Made by a program: the position numbers and the translations under genes | The notes under the pieces: generated by a model | What the model saw: the letters and a program-made list of their open reading frames with translations, nothing else | Databases searched by the model: none | Told to the model about the DNA's origin: nothing | Source of the DNA: Acidimicrobiia bacterium | Lineage (GTDB): Bacteria; Actinomycetota; Acidimicrobiia; Acidimicrobiales; SZUA-35 | DNA: 7,148 nucleotides | Assembly: GCA_029857855.1 (NCBI GenBank) | Contig: JAOUGG010000112.1 | Coordinates: 1 to 7,148 of the forward strand | Direction of reading: 5' to 3' | Shown here: piece after piece, positions 1 to 5,258 of the stretch | How positions within the stretch are numbered: the stretch's first letter is position 1 | Layout: the number at the start of each line of letters is the position of its first letter

Positions 1-607
1 GCTCATCGGCGTCTGGCAGGATTCGCTCGACACCTTCACCCAAGTGGTGGCAGCGGTCGTCGTTTCCCTGGCTGTGGCCATTCCACTCGGCATCTGGTCG
101 GGCCGCAACAAGCGGGTGGAAGCCGTCCTCTCCCCCATTCTCGACGCCCTGCAGACGATCCCGTCGCTGGTCTACATCATTCCGGCGGTCACGATCTTCA
201 CCCTCGGCGTGGTGCCCGGCATCATCGCCTCGGTGCTCTACGCCATGGTCCCCGGTGTGCGGATCACCGCCCTCGGGATCCGCCAGGTGCCGACCGAGAG
301 CATCGAGGCGTCGCAGACCTTCGGGGCGACCCCGATGCAGACGATGCTCGGCGTGCGGATTCCACTCGCCGCCACCACCATCATGGCCGCGATCAACCAG
401 GTCATCATGATGGTGCTGGCCATGGTGATCATCGCCGGCCTGGTCGGCGGCGGTGGGCTCGGGTTCCAGGTAATCAGCGCGGTGAAGAACTCCGAGGTCG
501 GTCACGGGATCGCGGTCGGTCTTGCCATCGTGATCATGGCCATCATCCTCGATCGCTCAACCCAGAGCATCGCCGATCGGCTCCGGCCACCAGCCGGTCA
601 TCACTAA
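1..607 (+). CDS. proW: Glycine betaine/proline-type ABC transporter permease (ProW/OpuAB family), 5'-partial
   Basis: This is the membrane-spanning subunit of an osmoprotectant ABC importer; it forms the translocation channel and docks the ATPase. The reading frame is open from base 2, so the start lies outside the window; about 201 residues are visible, ending at TAA 605-607. What is seen: a hydrophobic helix followed by IPLGIWSGRNKRVE, then LDALQTIPSLVYIIPAV, a VPGIIASVLYAMVPGVRITALG stretch read in two helices, and the cytoplasmic EAA loop (ESIEASQTFGATP...RIPLA, about bases 296-369) that contacts the ATPase. A last membrane helix (GIAVGLAIVIMAIILDR) precedes a short polar tail, so no substrate-binding domain is fused at the C-terminus. 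These blocks match the ProW/OpuAB family closely. The ATPase and binding protein would be expected to the left, outside the window. The exact substrate (glycine betaine, choline, proline) cannot be decided from this subunit. Confidence 0.92.
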   Translation, partial: LIGVWQDSLDTFTQVVAAVVVSLAVAIPLGIWSGRNKRVEAVLSPILDALQTIPSLVYIIPAVTIFTLGVVPGIIASVLYAMVPGVRITALGIRQVPTESIEASQTFGATPMQTMLGVRIPLAATTIMAAINQVIMMVLAMVIIAGLVGGGGLGFQVISAVKNSEVGHGIAVGLAIVIMAIILDRSTQSIADRLRPPAGHH

Positions 608-629
608 CGGTCATCAGCAGCAGTCATCA
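597..629 (+). repeat. Three GTCATCA direct repeats with 13-bp period
   Basis: GTCATCA occurs at 597-603, 610-616 and 623-629, each start exactly 13 bp after the last; the six intervening bases differ (CTAACG, GCAGCA). The first copy overlaps the last codons and stop of the permease. The array ends 15 bp before the putative -10 element of the thioesterase gene. It could be an operator for a regulator that binds repeated half-sites, or a chance short tandem repeat. No protein partner is known. Confidence 0.4.
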
Positions 630-644
630 CCAGTGCCCGACGGC

Positions 645-650
645 TATGGT
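645..650 (+). promoter_or_regulatory. Putative -10 element (TATGGT) for a leaderless thioesterase mRNA
   Basis: TATGGT fits the actinobacterial TAnnnT -10 pattern and ends 8 bases before the ATG at 659, the spacing expected if transcription begins at or next to the start codon. No SD-like purine run precedes that ATG, which fits leaderless translation. No convincing -35 hexamer is visible. The element lies in a small inverted repeat (CCGAC 637-641, GTCGG 649-653). Confidence 0.35.
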
Positions 651-658
651 CGGCTCCC

Positions 659-1093
659 ATGATCAACCCTCGCCCACCGGCCGTCGACGGGGTCACACCC
701 GAGTCGATCGATGCGTTCGTCGTCGATCAGTGGCCAGCTCGAAACGACGTTTCCCGATGCCTGGAGGTGTCCGGGCGCCATGCGCTGGCCGAGATCACCG
801 TCGGCGCCGAACAGATCCGACCCGGCGGCTACATCTCCGGTCCGACCCAGTTCGCCGCCGCCGACCTGGCGCTCTGGTACGCCTGCTTCGGGGCCATCGG
901 GCTCGAGGCAATGGCAGTCACCAGTGAGCTGTCGATCCGCTTCCTCCGTCCCGCCCTCGGTGAACTGCTCATCGCCCGGGCCGAGCTGCACAGCGTGGGT
1001 CGTCGCCAGCTCTCGGGCACGGTGGTGATGTGGACCGACGACCCGGACAAGCCGGTGTCGATCAGCCAGGGCTCCTACGTGGCGCCTACCTGA
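659..1093 (+). CDS. PaaI-family hotdog-fold thioesterase
   Basis: This is a small (144 aa) single-domain hotdog protein of the PaaI/acyl-CoA thioesterase type, predicted to hydrolyse acyl-CoA thioesters in the cytoplasm as a homo-oligomer. The N-terminal 50 residues are variable. Then comes GGYISGPTQFAAADLALWYACF, whose part GPTQFAAADLALW is the hotdog central helix carrying the acidic residue (D of AADLALW) usual in this family, followed by the beta-strand block MAVTSELSIRFLRPALGE and the strands ARAELHSVGRRQLSGTVVMW. Length is normal for PaaI-like enzymes. The ATG at 659 is chosen because it follows a TAnnnT element at leaderless spacing and gives the full domain; no SD is present. It starts 51 bp after the permease stop. 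The substrate cannot be deduced; nothing nearby encodes a phenylacetate or fatty-acid pathway, so the link with the permease is probably only positional. Confidence 0.88.
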   Translation: MINPRPPAVDGVTPESIDAFVVDQWPARNDVSRCLEVSGRHALAEITVGAEQIRPGGYISGPTQFAAADLALWYACFGAIGLEAMAVTSELSIRFLRPALGELLIARAELHSVGRRQLSGTVVMWTDDPDKPVSISQGSYVAPT

Positions 1094-1134
1094 CCGTCTC
1101 CCGCACCTGATCCCAGCCCTTCGAACTTCTGTCG

Positions 1135-1140
1135 TAAAAT
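1135..1140 (+). promoter_or_regulatory. Putative -10 element (TAAAAT) for a leaderless lipoprotein mRNA
   Basis: TAAAAT matches TAnnnT and closely resembles the consensus TATAAT. It ends 9 bases before the ATG at 1150, and no SD-like sequence lies between. This arrangement suggests a leaderless transcript starting at about 1147-1150. A -35 hexamer at the expected distance (around 1112-1117, CCCAGC) is not recognisable. Confidence 0.4.
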
Positions 1141-1149
1141 CCGCGGTCT

Positions 1150-1791
1150 ATGGCCGGAAATCGCGACAAATCTTGGAGGGGGGTGGTGGCGGCGCTCGCC
1201 GTTGCGGCCGTCACCCTCTCCGCCTGCGGTCAGCAGACGGTTGTGGCCACCGGTCCGATCGAACAGCCGAGTCCACCGCCGACTGCCGGTGATCAGGTCG
1301 TCGACGACGTCGTGCTGCGCCTCGGCTTCGACTGCTTCGAGAACAGCGCCATCTCCATTGATGGCGTGGTGTTCGGGCCGATCGATCCGCTGCCCGAGGA
1401 GTGGATCTGGCTGGTCGAGGTCCGGGGCCGGGCCACCATCGGAGGGGAGCTCGCCACATTCGTCGCCGACGACGGCACGACGCTGCGGTTGTCGAGCGGT
1501 GCGACGAACTCGGCGTGCACATACTGGGAGTTCGACGAGAATCCGCCCGACACCGACACCGGGCGGCTCGACTGCGATCACCCGGCCGTCGATCTCCTCG
1601 CGTCGCATCACCCCGACACCGGCCAGGGCCCCGAGGCGCTGGCCGCCGCCGAGGTCCCGGGCACGGTTACCGTCGAGCAGGAGAACCCGCTGACCTGGTG
1701 GGCGGTCGACGCCGACGGCAACGTGCTGGCCGGCGTCTACCTCGGTGACGCCGAGGGCGCCGACTACCAGATCTTCCGCTGCCGGAGCTGA
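1150..1791 (+). CDS. Secreted lipoprotein of unknown function
   Basis: A 213-residue protein with a clear type II signal peptide: basic n-region (NRDKSWR), hydrophobic h-region (GVVAALAVAAVTL) and lipobox LSAC with the lipidated cysteine at residue 26. It should be anchored to the outer face of the membrane. A Pro/Gln/Thr-rich linker (about residues 27-48) precedes the mature domain. That domain holds four more cysteines (about 62, 123, 142 and 211), which could form two disulfides, and looks beta-rich (IWLVEVRGRATIGGELATFVADDGTTLRL). I do not recognise the family, and no catalytic motif is seen. The gene begins 56 bp after the thioesterase stop behind its own TAAAAT element, so it is probably transcribed on its own. 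It ends facing the - strand operon. The start is supported by the signal peptide, which would be lost from any later start. Confidence 0.85.
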   Translation: MAGNRDKSWRGVVAALAVAAVTLSACGQQTVVATGPIEQPSPPPTAGDQVVDDVVLRLGFDCFENSAISIDGVVFGPIDPLPEEWIWLVEVRGRATIGGELATFVADDGTTLRLSSGATNSACTYWEFDENPPDTDTGRLDCDHPAVDLLASHHPDTGQGPEALAAAEVPGTVTVEQENPLTWWAVDADGNVLAGVYLGDAEGADYQIFRCRS

Positions 1792-1810
1792 CAAACTCGG
1801 GACGGCGACC

Positions 1811-1974
1811 GGTCAGGCCAATCCGACGGAGTTCGCCAGGTCGACGGCAGTCGTATCGACACCTTGTGAGTCGACGTCGAGCGACACGAGCCCCGACTCC
1901 TCGACCTGCGCTCGAACCTGATGTCGGCGGTGGTCAGGCAGGTCTGGACGCAGGTTCGGTGATGGTCAGGCCAA
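1811..1974. repeat. 11-bp direct repeat flanking the region behind the OsmC stop codon
   Basis: GGTCAGGCCAA occurs at 1811-1821 and 1964-1974; a shorter copy (GGTCAGGC) lies at 1932-1939. On the - strand the copy at 1964 contains the OsmC stop codon and encodes -L-A-stop. The copy at 1811 encodes the same -L-A-stop in the same frame, 153 bp (51 codons) further on, with no stop between. The gap 1792-1965 holds no supported gene. It may be a tail remnant or chance. Confidence 0.45.
1913..1958. repeat. 8-bp inverted repeat between convergent genes, weak terminator candidate
   Basis: CGAACCTG at 1913-1920 and CAGGTTCG at 1951-1958 are exact reverse complements separated by 30 bases. The position, just behind the - strand operon and facing the lipoprotein gene, suits a transcription terminator. 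However, the loop is long and no T-run follows on either strand, so an intrinsic terminator is not well supported. A perfect 10-bp palindrome, TCGACGTCGA (1871-1880), lies nearby. Confidence 0.25.
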
Positions 1975-3258
1975 GGTCGTGGTGATGTGCGACCTCGCCT
2001 CCAGGCTGCGGTGCACCGGGCAGCGGTCGGCGATCCGCAGCAGCGACGCCCGGTCGTCGTCCGACAGATCACCCTCGACGTGGACGACCCGTTCGAAGTG
2101 GTCGATGTGGTTGCCGGAGGCGGGGGTCGCCTCGTCGCAGACCGCGCAGTCGTCGGCGTGCACACGGCCGTGGGTCACCTCGACCGAGACCCGATCGAGG
2201 GTCATTCCCTTACGGTCGGCGTACATGCGGAGGGTCATCGAGGTACAGGCACCCAGACCGGCGGCCACCAGGTCATAGGGGCTCGGACCGGCATCGAAGC
2301 CGCCGACCGACTCCGGCTCATCGGCCAGGAACTGATGACTGCCGACGACGACGTGGTTGAGGAAGGTGCCCTGACCGGTCTCGGCCACCACGACCGGGGC
2401 GGTCGGGTCCGGCGCGTGGTCGGCCGGATTCTCGTCGACCAGGTACCGATCGGCCCAGTGGGCGATCGTCTCGGCCGCGAACGTCGCATCCCGATGAGAT
2501 CCCAACAGGTGACTTGCGCCGTCGATCGCGACAAGCGACTTGGGCTGGGCGGCAGCGGTGTAGATGGCTTCGGCGTTCTCGTAGCCGACGATGGTGTCGA
2601 CGGGCGAGTGGAGAATCAGAAGTGCCTGACCGCCGGCCAGCCCGATCTCGTCGAATCGGTTGGCCTCGAGATCGTGGAGGAAGTCTCGAGCGATCGTGAA
2701 GGGACGTCCCCCGATCGAGACCTCAGCTCTGCCGTCGGCTTCGATGTCGGCGACGGCGTCGGTGAAGAGACGGCGGACGTGGGTCGGGTCGGCGGGCGCC
2801 CCGATCGTGACCACCGCCTTCACCGACGGGAGATGAAGGGCGGCGGCCAGCACTGCGGCCCCGCCGAGCGAGTGCCCGATCAGGAGCTGCGGAGCGCAGG
2901 CGTTGGCCGCCAGCCAGTCGGCGGCAAGGCTCAGATCGTCGAGGTTCGACGAGAAGTCGGTGTTGGCGAACTCCCCCTCGCTGTGGCCGAGGCCCGTGAA
3001 GTCGAACCGGAACACGGCGATCCCGTGGTTGTTGAGCTCCGCCGCGATCCGGCCGGCGGCGAAGAGGTCCTTGCTGCAGGTGAAGCAGTGGACGAACAGG
3101 GCGTAGGCCTTGGGCGGACCGGCCGGCAGATCGAGCCTGGCGGCAAGATCGGCACCGAGGCTGCCGCGAAAGGTGACGTGCTGGGCGTGATCCTTCATGG
3201 TGCCAGTCAACCAGGTCGTGGGGTTGCTGCATTCCATTCGAGGCGCGATGACCAGCAT
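1966..3258 (-). CDS. Bifunctional alpha/beta hydrolase-OsmC family protein
   Basis: A 430-residue cytoplasmic fusion of two domains. Residues about 25-275 are an alpha/beta hydrolase: HCFTCSKD near the oxyanion region, nucleophile elbow GHSLGG (Ser about 130), acid HSPVD (Asp about 221) and DGASH (His about 250) form a complete triad. Residues about 285-430 are an OsmC/Ohr-like domain with the two redox cysteines in GLGACTSMTLRMYADRKG (about 338) and DRCPVH (about 413), expected to reduce organic peroxides or related thiol-reactive compounds. A CxxC (DDCAVCDE, about 371-374) sits between them. The length is usual for this known fusion. The start at ATG 3258 is chosen because GGAGG (3264-3268) lies 5 bases upstream; homologues more often begin near MKDHAQHVTF (ATG 3198), which has no SD. 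It begins 19 bp after the glutamine synthetase-like stop, so it is probably the last gene of that operon. The natural substrate is unknown. Confidence 0.93.
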   Translation of the reverse strand: MLVIAPRMECSNPTTWLTGTMKDHAQHVTFRGSLGADLAARLDLPAGPPKAYALFVHCFTCSKDLFAAGRIAAELNNHGIAVFRFDFTGLGHSEGEFANTDFSSNLDDLSLAADWLAANACAPQLLIGHSLGGAAVLAAALHLPSVKAVVTIGAPADPTHVRRLFTDAVADIEADGRAEVSIGGRPFTIARDFLHDLEANRFDEIGLAGGQALLILHSPVDTIVGYENAEAIYTAAAQPKSLVAIDGASHLLGSHRDATFAAETIAHWADRYLVDENPADHAPDPTAPVVVAETGQGTFLNHVVVGSHQFLADEPESVGGFDAGPSPYDLVAAGLGACTSMTLRMYADRKGMTLDRVSVEVTHGRVHADDCAVCDEATPASGNHIDHFERVVHVEGDLSDDDRASLLRIADRCPVHRSLEARSHITTTLA

Positions 3259-3263
3259 TGCCA

Positions 3264-3268
3264 CCTCC
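3264..3268 (-). promoter_or_regulatory. Ribosome binding site deciding the hydrolase-OsmC start
   Basis: On the - strand GGAGG (within a 7-base GGAGGTG match to the anti-SD, 3262-3268) stands 5 bases before ATG 3258. It overlaps the GTG at 3264 that would otherwise be the longest start, which makes that GTG unlikely. It lies in the 19-bp gap after the upstream gene's stop. Confidence 0.6.
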
Positions 3269-3277
3269 CGGGTCGCG

Positions 3278-4687
3278 TCAGATCCGCTCGAAGTAGCGCT
3301 GTCGCTCCCAGTCGGTCACCGCCTGGTTCCAGGCCGCCACCTCGACCTCGTAGAAGTGGCTGTAGTGCTCGACCACGTCGTCGCCGAACGTCGCCCGCGC
3401 CAGCTCACTCGACCGGAACCCGGCGACCGCCTGATCCAGGGTGTAGGGCACCCGGGGAAGGTCGGCGGCCTGGTACACGTCGCCGACGAAGGCCTTGGGT
3501 GGTTCCGTGCGGTTCTCGATTCCGTGCAACCCCGACGCCAGCGCGGCCGCATAGGCCAGATAGGGATTGCAGTCGGCACCCGGTATGCGACACTCGATCC
3601 GCAGACTCGAACCGTGGCCGACCACCCGGAACCCGGCGGTCCGGTTGTCCTGCGACCAGGCGATGCGGGTCGGCGCCCAGGAACCGTCGGTGTACCGCTT
3701 GTAGGCGTTGACGGTCGGGGCGTAGAACGGCATGAAGTCGACGACGTTCGCCATCCATCCACCGAGGAACCAGCGGAACAGATCCGACCGGTCACCGTAA
3801 TCGCCGTCGCCGCCGCTGACGAACGCATTGGCCCGATCGTCACCTGACCCCGACCACAGGCTCAGATGGATATGACAGCTGTTGCCGGCCTCGGCCGAAT
3901 GAGGCTTGGCCATGAACGTCACGGCCACCCCCATGCCTTCGGCCAGCTCCTTCATTGCGTGTTTCATCACGGTGTGACGGTCGGCCATCGTGAGCACATC
4001 GGCGTAGCGGATGTTGAGCTCGTGCTGACCTCTCCCCCACTCCCCCTTCGAATTTTCGACGGGGATACCGGTGCGCCGCAAGGCCCGCCGGGCCGCCCCG
4101 ACATAGGGTTCGACCCGGCCCCCCTGCAGCAGGTGGTAGTCCTCGATGTAGTAGCCGGCCGGTTCGAGACCGACGTAGCCCTTGTCGTGGACCTCCCGGT
4201 AGGAGTCGTCGTAGAGGAAGAACTCGAGTTCCGAGGCCGCCATGGCCGACAGTCCCCGCTCCGCCAGACGTTCGACCTGCGACTGCAGCATCGAACGGGG
4301 TCCCGGTGGCACCGGGACCGGCCCACCGTCGACGCCGCCGCCGTCGTCGACCAGGTCGCAGAGAACGAGAGCGGTACGGTCGGTCCACCCGGCCCAGGTC
4401 AGGGTCGCCAGATCGGGCACCAGGTGGAAGTCGCCGTAGCCGAGCTCCCAGTTGGCGAACTGATAGCCGGGGACCGGCTCCATCTCCATATCGACGGTCA
4501 GGAGATAGTTGCAGCCGTGGGTGCCGTGATCGAGCCCGTCGGCGAGGAAGAAGTCGGCGTCGAACCGTTTGCCCATCAGCCGGCCGTAGTGGTCGGTGAA
4601 GGCCACCAGCACCGTGTCGATCTCATCGGCCTCAACCAGACTGCGCAGGGTGTCCGGGCTCATCGCATCAGGAGTCGAGATGGTCAT
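3278..4687 (-). CDS. Glutamine synthetase-family glutamate-amine ligase (GlnA3/GlnA4-like)
   Basis: A 469-residue enzyme of the class I glutamine synthetase family, predicted to activate the gamma-carboxyl of glutamate with ATP and join it to an amine. The N-terminal beta-grasp covers about residues 15-110 and the catalytic domain about 125-469. Metal and substrate residues are present: SELEFF (E153, E155), KGEWGRGQHELN (E216, E223), GNSCHIHLSLW (H272, H274), PTVNAYKRY, DNRTAGFR (R349, R354) and RIECRIPGADCNPYLAYAA (E365, R367). Two features of true glutamine synthetases are missing: the DGSS loop that holds ammonium (here GTHGCNYLL, about 55-63), and the adenylylated Tyr of NLYDLP (here QAADLP, Ala408). 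This resembles actinobacterial GlnA3/GlnA4-type proteins, some characterised as gamma-glutamyl-polyamine or -ethanolamide synthetases; that substrate is inferred only. Its ATG overlaps the Tag-like stop (ATGA, 4684-4687) and has no SD, so translation should be coupled. Confidence 0.93.
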   Translation of the reverse strand: MTISTPDAMSPDTLRSLVEADEIDTVLVAFTDHYGRLMGKRFDADFFLADGLDHGTHGCNYLLTVDMEMEPVPGYQFANWELGYGDFHLVPDLATLTWAGWTDRTALVLCDLVDDGGGVDGGPVPVPPGPRSMLQSQVERLAERGLSAMAASELEFFLYDDSYREVHDKGYVGLEPAGYYIEDYHLLQGGRVEPYVGAARRALRRTGIPVENSKGEWGRGQHELNIRYADVLTMADRHTVMKHAMKELAEGMGVAVTFMAKPHSAEAGNSCHIHLSLWSGSGDDRANAFVSGGDGDYGDRSDLFRWFLGGWMANVVDFMPFYAPTVNAYKRYTDGSWAPTRIAWSQDNRTAGFRVVGHGSSLRIECRIPGADCNPYLAYAAALASGLHGIENRTEPPKAFVGDVYQAADLPRVPYTLDQAVAGFRSSELARATFGDDVVEHYSHFYEVEVAAWNQAVTDWERQRYFERI

Positions 4688-5157
4688 GGATCGGAGGCTA
4701 CCGGCAGGCTCGGGCCACCGACCCCGACCATCCAGAGGAATGCCTCGATGCCGGCCGGTCCGAGGAGCTTGAACTCACGGCGCAGCGCCTTGTCACGTTC
4801 CGCCGGCGACGGGTGCCCGGTCAACCAATCCTCGAAACCGCCCGCCGCCTCGAGATCGAGCAGTTTCCCGGCGTTGTGCACCGTGGCCTCGATCTTGCGT
4901 CGGTTCCTGATGATCCTCGAATCCTCACACAGCCGGTCGATGTCATCCGGGGACAGCGCGGCGACGGTCTCGCAGTCGAACGAGTCGAAGGCTTCGGTGA
5001 AACCCTCCCACTTGGCTTTCACCACCGCAGCTCCCATGCCCGCCTGGAACACCATCTTGGTCATGGCGGCCAGATAGTCGGCGAGGCCGGTGACCTCCAT
5101 TCGTTCGTGCGGGCCGTCGGACGATGGGGTCGCCGGTGTCGTTGTCGTATCGGTCAT
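4684..5157 (-). CDS. Tag-like (3-methyladenine glycosylase I fold) protein lacking catalytic residues
   Basis: A 157-residue protein. After a Thr/Pro-rich tail (residues 1-20), about residues 35-145 align with DNA-3-methyladenine glycosylase I: FQAGMGAAVVKAKW matches the QAGLSW helix, FTEAFDSFDCETVAALSPDD matches the FDPxxVAAM segment, and RIIRNRRKIEATVHNA is the family's most conserved block (GIIRxRxKIxAxxxNA), part of the helix-hairpin-helix region. KLLGPAGIEAFLWMVGV matches the late F(K)FVG..I.YSFMQA.G block. Against E. coli Tag, catalytic E38 is Met (about M35), stacking W46 is Ala (about A43), and the N-terminal Cys/His and C-terminal HxxxC zinc ligands are absent, as is the CxW...Y...DxEWG N-terminus. 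Base excision activity is therefore doubtful; DNA or protein binding, or regulation, is possible. The second of two adjacent ATGs is preferred because AGGAGG lies 5 bases before it (2 before the first at 5160). It is probably the first gene of the operon. Confidence 0.85.
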   Translation of the reverse strand: MTDTTTTPATPSSDGPHERMEVTGLADYLAAMTKMVFQAGMGAAVVKAKWEGFTEAFDSFDCETVAALSPDDIDRLCEDSRIIRNRRKIEATVHNAGKLLDLEAAGGFEDWLTGHPSPAERDKALRREFKLLGPAGIEAFLWMVGVGGPSLPVASDP

Positions 5158-5162
5158 CATCG

Positions 5163-5168
5163 CCTCCT
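5163..5168 (-). promoter_or_regulatory. Strong ribosome binding site (AGGAGG) before the Tag-like gene
   Basis: AGGAGG on the - strand is followed by CG and then two consecutive ATG codons (5160 and 5157). Spacing is 2 bases to the first and 5 to the second, which favours the second. It is one of the two clear SD sites of the middle operon; the glutamine synthetase-like gene between them has none and depends on overlap. Confidence 0.65.
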
Positions 5169-5258
5169 GGCGGCTCGGTGGAGCGGGGCCATTCCCGCAC
5201 CGTCAAGACGAACAAGCGCGCCGGGAATCGACAATCACACGACAAATTTCGGCAGATC

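Noticed and set aside
637..653. Small hairpin CCGAC/GTCGG as terminator of the permease
   Set aside because: The stem is only 5 bp, there is no following T-run, and it overlaps the better-supported -10 element of the thioesterase gene.
1075..1794. 239-residue open frame on the - strand
   Set aside because: Antisense to the lipoprotein gene, which has a convincing signal peptide and lipobox; the - strand product has no recognisable features.
1987..3711. 574-residue open frame on the + strand
   Set aside because: It is antisense to the hydrolase-OsmC and glutamine synthetase-like genes, both of which have clear domains and catalytic motifs. Its product is Arg/Gly/Val/His-rich without any recognisable domain, a usual mirror effect in high-GC DNA.
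3866..5077. 403-residue open frame on the + strand
   Set aside because: Runs antisense across the ligase and the Tag-like gene and shows no family motif; both opposite genes are well supported.
4684..5157. Functional DNA-3-methyladenine glycosylase I (tag)
   Set aside because: The fold matches, but catalytic Glu, stacking Trp and all zinc ligands are missing, so the enzyme name was not given.
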